Below are positions 1 through 6,615 of a stretch of 14,948 nt of DNA, in pieces. The position numbers and the translations under genes were made by a program. The stretch is from JAAYBY01 sp964465385 (lineage in GTDB: Bacteria; Bacillota; Clostridia; Saccharofermentanales; UBA5734). Position 1 is the stretch's first letter. Every line of letters starts with the position of its first letter. The notes under the pieces were generated by a model, which saw nothing but the letters and a program-made list of their open reading frames with translations, did no database searches and was not told the DNA's origin. The stretch is taken from positions 1 through 14,948 of the forward strand of contig CAYXIM010000046.1 of the NCBI GenBank assembly GCA_964465385.1. The letters run 5' to 3'.

Positions 1-85
1 CGTCTTTGTACCCTGCGTTCTTTTTTGCAGCCAAAAAGGATGATACCCTGTAAACATAAGCCTTGTTGGCAAGGAGGTCGTAACC

Positions 86-550
86 ATGAAACAACGAATC
101 AAGGGCCCCGAGGCGGCCCCCGACGCCTACCGAGCCATGGCCCGGTTGGAAGCCTATGCCCGATCAACCGGTTTTGACCGAAAAATGATGGAACTGATCA
201 AGATCCGGGCATCACAACTCAACGGCTGTGCCTATTGCTTGGACATGCACACCAAAGATGCGCGACACCTGGGTGAAACGGAACAGCGGATCTACCTGCT
301 CAATGCCTGGCGTGAAGCCCCCTTTTACAGCCCGCAAGAGCGGGTCGTTCTGGCCTTGACCGAAGCGGTCACCTTGATCGCTCAAGGCGGTGTTTCTGAT
401 GAGCTCTATGATCAGGTCCGCCAGCATTTCTCAGAAAAGCAGTATGTGGACCTGGTGTTTCTCATCAACACCATCAACAGCTGGAACCGCCTGTCCATCT
501 CGATGTCCAATCCGCCGGGTGATTATGAACCCGGACAGCATGCCTTGTAA
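86..550 (+). CDS. AhpD/carboxymuconolactone decarboxylase-family alkylhydroperoxidase-like protein
   Basis: A 154-residue cytosolic protein of the carboxymuconolactone decarboxylase (CMD/AhpD) fold. The signature is GCAYCLDMHT, with Cys48 and Cys51 as the redox pair and His55 four residues later. Glu36 lies twelve residues before Cys48, matching the Glu-Cys-Cys-His spacing of the AhpD proton relay. The residue before the second Cys is Tyr50, where mycobacterial AhpD has His. By family knowledge such proteins reduce peroxides with thiols; the electron donor here is unknown. The ATG is preceded by AAGGAGG at 71-77, an ideal distance, so the start is secure. It is not a lactone decarboxylase by context, as no aromatic-degradation genes are nearby. 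The gene lies upstream of the DUF4358/MBOAT set, separated by the structured leader at 570-684. Membership is firm, the exact substrate is not. Confidence 0.88.
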   Translation: MKQRIKGPEAAPDAYRAMARLEAYARSTGFDRKMMELIKIRASQLNGCAYCLDMHTKDARHLGETEQRIYLLNAWREAPFYSPQERVVLALTEAVTLIAQGGVSDELYDQVRQHFSEKQYVDLVFLINTINSWNRLSISMSNPPGDYEPGQHAL

Positions 551-569
551 GGGCCACAGCCAAACCCTG

Positions 570-684
570 AAAACACCTCTTTTGTTTGGAAGACCTGACG
601 AGGGAACTTTTTTGTTTTCCTGGCGTCTAAGCGTGTGGAAGCGGATCCCACATCCGTTTTCTAATCCAAACATAGAGGTGTTTT
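570..684 (+). ncRNA. Candidate structured mRNA leader (three-stem junction covering the next gene's RBS)
   Basis: Bases 570-580 (AAAACACCTCT) are the exact reverse complement of 674-684, and 583-590 pairs with 665-672. Together they form a 19-bp closing stem with one 2x1 internal loop. Inside are two more stems: 597-606 with 616-627 (GG bulge at 622-623, loop 607-615) and 637-646 with 652-661 (10 bp including G-U pairs, loop CCCAC). Almost every base is paired or in a short junction. The right arm contains the ribosome binding site GAGGTG (675-680) and ends directly against the ATG at 685, so the closed form would hide it. This layout is typical of translational riboswitches or thermosensor-like leaders, but it matches no class I recognise. 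A ~115-bp MITE with 20-bp terminal inverted repeats is the main alternative; I see no target duplication. The folds are by eye, not computed. Confidence 0.45.
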
Positions 685-1206
685 ATGAAACGACCATTAA
701 CCCTGGTATCCATCCTTGTAAGCCTGCTCTTGTGCCTGTCAGCCTGCCAAACATCGGCGGCACCTGACACAACGCTTTCTGGCTCTGCCGCCGAGCTGAT
801 GCCACAGCTCTTGGATGCGCTTGATTTTGAAACCTTTGATGAACCCATCACCAACGATAACGTGGCAAGTTACACGGGCCTGACCTCCCAGGAACTGGCT
901 GCATGGGTCCAGGAGGGCCAGGCTTCGCAGGCGGCCATTTCCGTCAATCCCCATCTGGTTGTGATCCTCCAGTGCGTAGACCAGGCAGCAGCCAGCCAGG
1001 CCAAAGAAGCCATTGCCGAACGCTTTGACCCCTACCGCTGGATCTGCGTCATCCCTGATCAGGTGTTTGTTGCCGATTCCGGTCCTTATGTGCTGCTGGT
1101 TTCATCCGATGATGACACAGCCCGGCAGATGGCCGAACGCTTTGTGGCGCTGGCCGGACCGGATACCGCGGAACCGGACGTCTTTTTCAAGTCATCAGAA
1201 CTTTAA
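685..1206 (+). CDS. DUF4358 domain lipoprotein of the MBOAT/DHHW cassette
   Basis: A 173-residue secreted lipoprotein. Residues 1-20 are a signal peptide (MKRPL basic start, then a Leu/Val/Ser core) ending in the lipobox LSAC, with Cys21 as the lipidation site. The mature part has the order and feel of DUF4358: an N-terminal helix, the conserved NPHLVVILQ strand in its middle, a helix rich in Ala/Glu, then YVLLVSSDDD and a C-terminal helix. DUF4358 proteins are lipid-anchored Firmicute proteins of unknown function that often sit beside MBOAT acyltransferases, as here. I infer an accessory role in acetyl transfer on the outer face of the membrane. The ATG at 685 is supported by the signal peptide and by GAGGTG four bases upstream. 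The stop is followed after six bases by the MBOAT start in the same reading frame. Confidence 0.75.
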   Translation: MKRPLTLVSILVSLLLCLSACQTSAAPDTTLSGSAAELMPQLLDALDFETFDEPITNDNVASYTGLTSQELAAWVQEGQASQAAISVNPHLVVILQCVDQAAASQAKEAIAERFDPYRWICVIPDQVFVADSGPYVLLVSSDDDTARQMAERFVALAGPDTAEPDVFFKSSEL

Positions 1207-1212
1207 AACGAC

Positions 1213-2598
1213 GTGCTTTTTTCCAGCATCAGTTTTCTCTATGGCTTCCTGCCAGCGGTCCTAGCTGTCTACTACGCTGTCCCAGACCGCTTCAAGAACC
1301 ACGTGCTGCTGGCCTCAAGCCTGCTCTTTTATTTTTTTGGGGAGCCGGTTTACGTGGCCTTGCTGCTTGTATCCGCCTGCTCGGACTGGTTGCACAGCCT
1401 CCTGATCGAAGCCAACCGCCACAAGCCTGGCCGGGCCAAGGCCCTGCTGGTGTCGTCCCTGGTAATCAACATCGCCTTGTTGGGCTTTTTCAAGTATGCC
1501 GCCTTTTTTACCGGCAGCCTGAATGCCGTTTTTGGCCTTACCCTGTCCTTGCCACAGGTCAGGTTGCCCATCGGCATCAGTTTTTACACCTTCCAGACCA
1601 TGAGCTACACAATCGATGTCTACCGGGGCCGTGTCCGGGCCCAGAAAAACCTGGCCACCCTGGCCACCTTTGTTTGTTTGTTCCCGCAGCTGATCGCAGG
1701 CCCCATCGTCCGCTATGCCCAAGTGGAAAACGAATTGGCATTGCGTCGTCACAGCGTTTCCGGCGCCGCGTCCGGGCTGCGGCGTTTCGTGCTTGGCTTG
1801 TCTAAAAAAGTGTTGCTGGCCAACGTTTTGGGTGAATATGTGGCTGCCTTTCGTGCCGCACAAAACCCAAGCGTACTCTTTTACTGGCTCTATGCCTTGG
1901 CTTTCTCCCTGCAGCTGTATTTTGATTTCTCAGCTTACAGCGACATGGCGGTGGGCCTGGGCCGGCTCTTTGGCTTTGATTTTCCGGAAAATTTTGACCA
2001 CCCCTTCTGCGCCCGGTCTATCAGTGACTTCTGGCGCCGCTGGCACCAGACCCTGGGCAGCTGGTTTCGCGATTATGTCTACATCCCCCTGGGCGGCAAC
2101 CGGACCCCGACACGCATCCTGTGGGTGCGAAACGTCCTGTTGGTCTGGTGTTTGACAGGCCTTTGGCACGGAGCCGACTGGCATTTTGTCCTTTGGGGCC
2201 TTTATTTCGGCTTGCTGCTCTTGCTTGAAAAAACCTGGCTGGGCCAGCTGCCGCAAAAGGCCGGACCCTTCTGGGCCCACAGCTCGACTTTCCTTTTGGT
2301 TGTGCTGGGTTTTGTGCTTTTTAACGCAGATGGCCTTGCCGGTGCCCGTTCGGATTTTTCTGGTCTCTTCGGCCTCAAGGGCCTGCCTTGGGTGACCCCA
2401 GAAACCCTGTATGTGTTGAGAGGCTTTGCTGTTCCGCTGCTTATTGCCCTGGTGGGCGCAACCCCTTTGCCGGCCCGCTGGATCCGAAACAGGATCGACC
2501 GCCTGCCTCTGGCCCTGCTGACAGCCCTCTTGCTGCTGCTTTCAACAGCCTTTCTGGTGGACGGGTCCTTTAACCCCTTCCTCTATTTTCGTTTTTAG
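1213..2598 (+). CDS. MBOAT-family O-acyltransferase (AlgI-like)
   Basis: A 461-residue polytopic membrane protein with about ten hydrophobic segments. It carries the MBOAT hallmarks: the polar segment WRRWHQTLGSWFRDYVYIPL beginning at Trp274, and GLWHG with the presumed catalytic His319. The opening MLFSSISFLYGFLP is the usual start of AlgI/DltB-like MBOATs, which fixes the GTG at 1213. Family knowledge: these proteins move an acyl group, usually acetyl, across the membrane and pass it to an extracytoplasmic sugar or polymer. No convincing ribosome binding site precedes the GTG. It lies six bases after the DUF4358 stop, so translation probably depends on reinitiation. The next gene, a DHHW protein, is the expected partner that completes transfer to the glycan. 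The acceptor polymer is unknown because no polymer synthesis genes are in the window. Confidence 0.92.
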   Translation: MLFSSISFLYGFLPAVLAVYYAVPDRFKNHVLLASSLLFYFFGEPVYVALLLVSACSDWLHSLLIEANRHKPGRAKALLVSSLVINIALLGFFKYAAFFTGSLNAVFGLTLSLPQVRLPIGISFYTFQTMSYTIDVYRGRVRAQKNLATLATFVCLFPQLIAGPIVRYAQVENELALRRHSVSGAASGLRRFVLGLSKKVLLANVLGEYVAAFRAAQNPSVLFYWLYALAFSLQLYFDFSAYSDMAVGLGRLFGFDFPENFDHPFCARSISDFWRRWHQTLGSWFRDYVYIPLGGNRTPTRILWVRNVLLVWCLTGLWHGADWHFVLWGLYFGLLLLLEKTWLGQLPQKAGPFWAHSSTFLLVVLGFVLFNADGLAGARSDFSGLFGLKGLPWVTPETLYVLRGFAVPLLIALVGATPLPARWIRNRIDRLPLALLTALLLLLSTAFLVDGSFNPFLYFRF

Positions 2599-2608
2599 GA
2601 GACAGCCC

Positions 2609-3721
2609 ATGACCCTTCGAAAAAACCTGACAACCCTCGTGGTGGTGGCCGTCCTGGTCCTGGCCCTGATCTTGGCTCATATCCTTATCCCAGATCAGCC
2701 CTTGTCCCAAAGCGAGCGAAGACCCCTGCAAACAAGGCCGACGTTGGGCCTGAAGCAGGTTTTCTCCGGCCAGGCCATGACGCAGTGGGAAAGCTACCTG
2801 CTGGATCAATTTCCCTGGCGTGACCACTGGCGCACCGCCACAGCGGCTATCCGCTACGGGCTCTTCGGGCAGCCTCAACACCAAGGCCTGATCTACCACC
2901 GCGGCTTTTTGTTCCAGGCCACACCGTTAAAAGAAGAAGCCGCCATCAAAACCATCGACAAGATCAACCGCCTGATTGCCGGCTTGCATGACACCACCGC
3001 CATCTTCGTTTGTCCCATCCCCGACAAGGGCGCTTACCTGACGCAAGCACGCTGGTTTCCTGTTTTTGACGACCAGGCCCTGGAAAACCTGCTGCAAACC
3101 CACCTGACCGATCGGGCGACGCTGGTATCCATCCAGGGCCAGCTGGATGCGTTTTCCTATTACAAAACCGACCTGCACTGGCGCCAGGAGGCCCTGGCCG
3201 GTGTGGTGGACCGCTTGCAAGATTATCTGGGCTTTGACGGTCCGGATACCCCATTTGACCAAACCCTTTACCAGCCGTTCAGGGGTGCCTATGCCGGCCA
3301 GTTCGCCCTGCCACTGCCTGCCGAAGACCTGTTTGTCCTCAGCCATGAACAGATCCGGCAGACCAGGGCACAAACGTATGACCCGAGAACCGGCAATTGG
3401 CAGGACCTGCCCCTTTACGACGCTGACCTGTTTAACAGCCTGGATCCTTACAGCCTCTTTTTAGGCGGTCCCCAGGCCTTGGTCCGCCTGGATAACCCCC
3501 AGGCGCCTGACGAACGCACCCTGGTGGTCTTTCGCGATTCTTTTGCCAGCAGCCTGGCACCGCTCCTGTCTGCCGGCTACCGAACCATCTTCCTGGTTGA
3601 CCTGCGCTACATGGACAGCACTTCCGCCGCCAACCTGCTTGATGTTGACAAAAACACCCAGGTCCTCTTCCTTTATGGAAGCCTGGTCTTTAACGACGAT
3701 ACCTTGCTGAAAGTTGCCTGA
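2609..3721 (+). CDS. DHHW family protein (AlgJ/AlgX-like acetyltransferase partner)
   Basis: A 370-residue protein with one N-terminal membrane anchor (about residues 5-27) and a large extracytoplasmic domain. YYKTDLHW, with Asp188 and His190, corresponds to the DHHW/DxHW motif of the AlgX/AlgJ SGNH-like fold. VVFRDSFASS near the C-terminus holds Ser311, the likely nucleophile, after Asp310. Known relatives accept acetyl from an MBOAT partner and place it on a polysaccharide hydroxyl. AGGAGA at 2597-2602 overlaps the MBOAT stop and lies six bases before the ATG, so the two genes are translationally close and surely co-transcribed. The second position of the motif is Leu, as AlgJ-type proteins also vary there. 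Family assignment is good. The acetylated glycan, such as an exopolysaccharide or wall polymer, is an inference. Confidence 0.83.
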   Translation: MTLRKNLTTLVVVAVLVLALILAHILIPDQPLSQSERRPLQTRPTLGLKQVFSGQAMTQWESYLLDQFPWRDHWRTATAAIRYGLFGQPQHQGLIYHRGFLFQATPLKEEAAIKTIDKINRLIAGLHDTTAIFVCPIPDKGAYLTQARWFPVFDDQALENLLQTHLTDRATLVSIQGQLDAFSYYKTDLHWRQEALAGVVDRLQDYLGFDGPDTPFDQTLYQPFRGAYAGQFALPLPAEDLFVLSHEQIRQTRAQTYDPRTGNWQDLPLYDADLFNSLDPYSLFLGGPQALVRLDNPQAPDERTLVVFRDSFASSLAPLLSAGYRTIFLVDLRYMDSTSAANLLDVDKNTQVLFLYGSLVFNDDTLLKVA

Positions 3722-3726
3722 TTGTC

Positions 3727-4155
3727 TCAGGTTCCAGGCTGATCCAGGTCAAATAAATCGGTTACAGCGTCATCGAGCAGCACACGGCCGCTTCTTTGAC
3801 CGGCCCCTTTGAGGAGCTGATCGCTGGCCTCATCCAGTGCACCACTGATCAGCTCTGAAACAGCAACACCGCGCAAGATAAAAAACAAACCCGGATCATG
3901 GTCCAGTCGAGCACCAATGCCATACAAAACAGCTACAAGGTGCTTACACAAGTGGGCCTGATCAGGACAACTGCATGACAGGTGGATCTCTTGAGGCGTG
4001 GGGAAAAGGCCCTTTTCTGTCTCTGTAAAGAGTTCTGCCAATGCTGTCGGGAAAGCACCGTCCAACAGGTCTGCCAAGGATTCGATGTAACCGTACGAGG
4101 CATTGATCATGTCTTGCCACAGTGCTTCAGGCAAGGGATCGATCTGCAACATCAC
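3727..4155 (-). CDS. SWIM zinc-finger protein, N-terminally truncated (probable gene remnant)
   Basis: A 142-residue frame holding the C-terminal half of the SWIM zinc-finger family. The zinc motif is CSCPDQAHLCKH (Cys61, Cys63, Cys70, His72), followed by LVAVLYGIGARLDHDP and FFILRGV, all strongly typical of the family, and a normal-looking acidic C-terminus. Full family members are usually about 250-300 residues and begin with a domain containing a WWGKAW-like motif and the LPRGRSY region; neither is present. Homology seems to extend upstream of the GTG at 4155 (RTPHQV before MLQIDPLP), but a TAG at 4213-4215 closes the frame. Only about 95 bases remain before azlD, too few for the missing part. 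No proper ribosome binding site precedes the GTG or the ATG at 4152. It converges on the DHHW gene with five bases between stop codons. Most likely a decaying fragment. Confidence 0.7.
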   Translation of the reverse strand: MMLQIDPLPEALWQDMINASYGYIESLADLLDGAFPTALAELFTETEKGLFPTPQEIHLSCSCPDQAHLCKHLVAVLYGIGARLDHDPGLFFILRGVAVSELISGALDEASDQLLKGAGQRSGRVLLDDAVTDLFDLDQPGT

Positions 4156-4242
4156 CTGGTGGGGTGTCCGTCCGTTTGGCCGGATCGTTCTGATACTGCA
4201 GCAAAGCTTGGTCTAATGGTTGCTGTTGCATCCTTCTGTTCT

Positions 4243-4263
4243 GATCAAGCGGTACGTTTGATC
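4243..4263. promoter_or_regulatory. 21-bp palindrome between azlD and the SWIM fragment
   Basis: GATCAAGCG (4243-4251), GTA, CGTTTGATC (4255-4263) forms a near-perfect inverted repeat with one G-T pair. As RNA it is a 9-bp hairpin with a 3-base loop; as DNA it resembles a dimeric repressor operator. No T-tract follows on either strand, so it is not a standard terminator for azlD. It lies 46 bases beyond the azlD stop and upstream of where a promoter for the SWIM gene would have been. Function unknown. Confidence 0.35.
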
Positions 4264-4308
4264 GGTTTATCCGTTCAATGGTTGTGTGAAACCTTTAAAT
4301 CTCTTTTT

Positions 4309-4641
4309 CTAAACCTGAAAGACCCCCTGGACCAGCAGCATGTAGACCACGGTTCCAACACCGATGGACAAGATGTTGTTGCGTTTCCAGACGTGTAGCA
4401 GCACGACCAGGGACAGGCTGATCAGCTGGGGCAACCAGCTGCCGCAGCTGTGAAAACGGATCGCCTGCAAGCAAAAGACCACCAAAATGGCGATAACTGC
4501 CGGTGGCAGCAGCCTGTTGAGATCGGTCAAGACACGTGATGGCCGGTCTTGGTTGCGGAAAACCCAGAAGGGCAGAGCCCGGGTCAAAAAGGTGACCAGC
4601 GCAACGGCCGCAAGGGTTGCGCCTGCAGCCCAGCCGGTCAT
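4309..4641 (-). CDS. azlD: AzlD family branched-chain amino acid transport protein
   Basis: A 110-residue membrane protein with about four hydrophobic segments, the normal size for AzlD. Diagnostic pieces are the N-terminal helix followed by RALPF (residues 21-25) and LPPAVIAILVV (45-55). AzlC and AzlD together form an exporter of branched-chain amino acids and their analogues; AzlD is the small, essential partner. The start chosen is the ATG at 4641-4639. It overlaps the azlC TGA in an ATGA junction, the usual coupled arrangement, and begins the protein with a hydrophobic helix. A longer frame reaching back to 4821 is open but encodes a Pro/Gly-rich sequence antisense in feel to azlC and is rejected. 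No ribosome binding site of its own is clear, fitting coupling to azlC. Confidence 0.88.
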   Translation of the reverse strand: MTGWAAGATLAAVALVTFLTRALPFWVFRNQDRPSRVLTDLNRLLPPAVIAILVVFCLQAIRFHSCGSWLPQLISLSLVVLLHVWKRNNILSIGVGTVVYMLLVQGVFQV

Positions 4642-5351
4642 GATGCAGCCTCCTCTTCGCTGGCTGGCAGCAGGTGCGGGCGCAAGAGGATCAACACCAC
4701 CGACATGACCACCAGCGAAGGCAGGACAAAGCGGTCTGGTCCCAAGACCAGGCGTGCCACCACTGCTGTGAACAGGCCAAGAAGCACAGACAGGCGGGCG
4801 GCCCGTGCGCCACTCAGCCATTGCTCAACCAAAATGACCGTGAAAAGAGCTGTCATGGCGAAGTCAATCCCGGTCAGGTTGAAGCGAATCAATTCTCCAA
4901 CCAAAGCCCCCAAGGTTGAGCCGGCAACCCAGTAGATGTGGTTGAAGAGGGCTATGCGAAAATAAACCTTGTTTCGACAAAGCCCTTCAGGTATGCGCAC
5001 GCCGTAAAGCAAGGCGTAGGTCTCATCGGTCAGTGAAAAAACCATGTACCAAAGCCGCCGGCCCATTTTTCGGAAGGTCTGTAAAAAAGGAAGCCCATAA
5101 AAAAAGTGCCGGCTGTTGATGGACAAGGTCATCAACAGGACCGTCGGCAGGCTCATGCCCGTGGCCAGGATGCTCACCAGCACAAACTGCATGGAGCCGG
5201 CATAGATGACCAGGCTGGCCAGGAAAGCCCAGCCGGCATGGTAACCGGCATGTTGCAACATCAGGCCAAAAGCAACCCCCAGAAACAGATAACCCACCAG
5301 GACCGGTAAGGTCTGTTGGAAGGCAAAGCGGGATTCCGGGCATGGGCGCAT
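4638..5351 (-). CDS. azlC: AzlC family branched-chain amino acid exporter, large subunit
   Basis: A 237-residue integral membrane protein with the AzlC signature blocks in order: AGSMQF (residues 51-56), NSRHFFYGL (79-87) and SLTDETYAL (106-114), followed by further membrane helices. It is the main subunit of the AzlCD exporter, which expels branched-chain amino acids and related compounds. The ATG at 5351 is preceded by AAAGGAG at about six bases, and a good promoter sits just upstream (TATGAT and GTGACA). The downstream azlD overlaps by four bases. No Lrp/AsnC-type or other regulator gene is adjacent. The palindrome at 5441-5460 in the divergent intergenic region may be an operator, although it lies upstream of the azlC -35 box. 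Substrate range beyond the family expectation cannot be read from the sequence. Confidence 0.93.
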   Translation of the reverse strand: MRPCPESRFAFQQTLPVLVGYLFLGVAFGLMLQHAGYHAGWAFLASLVIYAGSMQFVLVSILATGMSLPTVLLMTLSINSRHFFYGLPFLQTFRKMGRRLWYMVFSLTDETYALLYGVRIPEGLCRNKVYFRIALFNHIYWVAGSTLGALVGELIRFNLTGIDFAMTALFTVILVEQWLSGARAARLSVLLGLFTAVVARLVLGPDRFVLPSLVVMSVVLILLRPHLLPASEEEAAS

Positions 5352-5380
5352 GGTCGGCTCCTTTCTGTGGATCAGCGCCT

Positions 5381-5410
5381 ATCATAGCACACGGCGCTTG
5401 ACCCTGTCAC
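5381..5410 (-). promoter_or_regulatory. Predicted sigma-A promoter of azlCD
   Basis: On the minus strand the -35 box GTGACA lies at 5410-5405 and the -10 box TATGAT at 5386-5381, with an 18-base spacer. Both match the consensus in five of six positions. Transcription would begin near 5374, giving a leader of about 20 bases that includes AAAGGAG ahead of the azlC ATG. There is no room for an attenuator or riboswitch. Confidence 0.6.
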
Positions 5411-5440
5411 AGGCCGAGGCGAAAACAGCAGCAAATCGTC

Positions 5441-5486
5441 TTGAAAAAGATTCTTTTCAACCCCATGGCGCGATCCATGTTAAAAT
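5441..5486 (+). promoter_or_regulatory. Palindrome plus extended -10 promoter for the 5529 operon
   Basis: TTGAAAA (5441-5447) and TTTTCAA (5454-5460) form a perfect 7-bp inverted repeat with a six-base centre. TGTTAAAAT at 5478-5486 is an extended -10 element for rightward transcription; no good -35 box sits at the normal distance, which an extended -10 can tolerate. The palindrome lies where an operator or activator site would be. The gene start is about 43 bases past the -10. Confidence 0.4.
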
Positions 5487-5528
5487 AAAAGCAAGGACCA
5501 GACCCTGATCCGAAAGAGAGGTGCTCCA

Positions 5529-6608
5529 GTGATCCTTCTGGAAACAGCCTGCCAGCCCCTGCAGGATCTGGGGGCCATCTCTGGCACGCCACAAGAACAC
5601 CTGGCAGATTGCCTGGACCGTTCACCCAACCCGCCGGGCCCGGGCGATGTCCACGACCCCACCAACCAGGCGCAGACGCTGCTGGAGATCCGCGAGCGGT
5701 TTCGACACGTGCTCTACCTTTGTTCTGCTGACCAGCTGGCTTTTCTCAAGCAGGCGGCCGGCAGCCAACAAGAGCCGGTCCCCTTGACCCAGGACATGGC
5801 AGCAGCCATGATGCAGTTCAGAAGCCTCTTTTTTGTCTTCCTCTTTTATCACCAGGAAAGCTATCACCTGGTTTTGCCGGTCGAACTGGTCAAACTCTTG
5901 AAGCAGGCCTTAGCAGATCCAGCTTTTTTGTCCAAAAACGCCCGCAACCTGGAGCGGTCCCGGTATGTCAAGGCCCTGGCTGTCCTGTGCGGGGCGTATG
6001 AGGTGGATCAGTTTGTTGCCGTCTGGAACCAGCACCATGCAGAAAAAATCACGCCTCAGAAAGCACGCATTTTTCTGGATGAGCTGGCTGCGTTTGACCG
6101 TTCGTTTACGGTGATAGGCGATGAACTTTTCGACCAGGTCCTGGATCCATATGAAGCCAGAAACCTGTTAAACGCCACTTTTGACAAACCCTGCAGCCTG
6201 CCAGGCCAGGAGCTGATCCTGCAGCTGGCCCAAACAGGATACGATCCGGGTGACCGGCTCGCCCGACAGGCGCTGAAAGCGGTTATCGCACCCCTCTTGC
6301 CCCACCCCCAAGCGCTGGATGACCTCATGGTGCAGCTGGCCCTGGACGCCCGGCGCATCCTGGATCCCGAGCAGACCATGCAGCTTTTAAAGCAAAACCA
6401 GTTGCCCGTGCATGACCCGGCCTTTGTCCAGGCCTTTGAAACGCACTATGACCGTTGGCAACGGACCATCCATGTCTGGGAGCTGCGCGGCCATACCCGC
6501 AACCAGGTCACCCTGGCCACGGGAGAGCCGTTTTTTCCCTTTCACCTGCCCAAACACAAAAGAAAAAGCAAAGGGACACCAGGGCCCTTCCAGCAGCCGG
6601 ACCAATGA
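5529..6608 (+). CDS. Protein of unknown function, first gene of an ABC-2 exporter operon
   Basis: A 359-residue soluble protein that I do not recognise with confidence. There is no signal peptide and no clear membrane segment. A hydrophobic stretch, MMQFRSLFFVFLFY near residue 100, followed by LVLPVELVKLLKQAL recalls the repeat layout of a poorly described Firmicute family often labelled SEC-C or Rho-N-like; the end, WELRGHTRNQV, fits that memory. No Cys-rich SEC-C zinc motif is present. The C-terminal tail is basic (PKHKRKSKG). The start is GTG at 5529, with GAGAGG about seven bases upstream. The stop lies seven bases before the ABC ATPase gene, so the three genes are one operon and a link to the exporter is likely. 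Whether it senses, supports or is unrelated to export cannot be told from sequence. Confidence 0.6.
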   Translation: MILLETACQPLQDLGAISGTPQEHLADCLDRSPNPPGPGDVHDPTNQAQTLLEIRERFRHVLYLCSADQLAFLKQAAGSQQEPVPLTQDMAAAMMQFRSLFFVFLFYHQESYHLVLPVELVKLLKQALADPAFLSKNARNLERSRYVKALAVLCGAYEVDQFVAVWNQHHAEKITPQKARIFLDELAAFDRSFTVIGDELFDQVLDPYEARNLLNATFDKPCSLPGQELILQLAQTGYDPGDRLARQALKAVIAPLLPHPQALDDLMVQLALDARRILDPEQTMQLLKQNQLPVHDPAFVQAFETHYDRWQRTIHVWELRGHTRNQVTLATGEPFFPFHLPKHKRKSKGTPGPFQQPDQ

Positions 6609-6615
6609 GACAGCC

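Noticed and set aside
9..50. TACCCTG repeated at 9-15 and 44-50 upstream of the peroxidase gene.
   Set aside because: A seven-base repeat in 50 bases at the window edge is compatible with chance, and upstream context is missing.
591..640. CCTGACGAG at 595-603 resembles the CUGANGA core of a hammerhead ribozyme.
   Set aside because: The required GAAA segment after stem II and a matching cleavage site are absent; the following bases form a plain hairpin instead.
3717..3731. CCTGA-TTGTC-TCAGG hairpin at the convergent stop codons as a two-way terminator.
   Set aside because: Five base pairs without a T-tract on either side; it arises from the two opposed TGA stop codons and is too weak to call.
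4642..4821. Open frame extending azlD upstream to 4821.
   Set aside because: The extension is Pro/Gly-rich, lies over the azlC 3' end in another frame, and has no family similarity; the ATGA overlap at 4641 gives the normal AzlD length.
6412..6615. Open frame extending the ABC ATPase upstream to 6412.
   Set aside because: It overlaps the previous gene in another phase and the ATPase domain starts exactly at the ATG at 6616.
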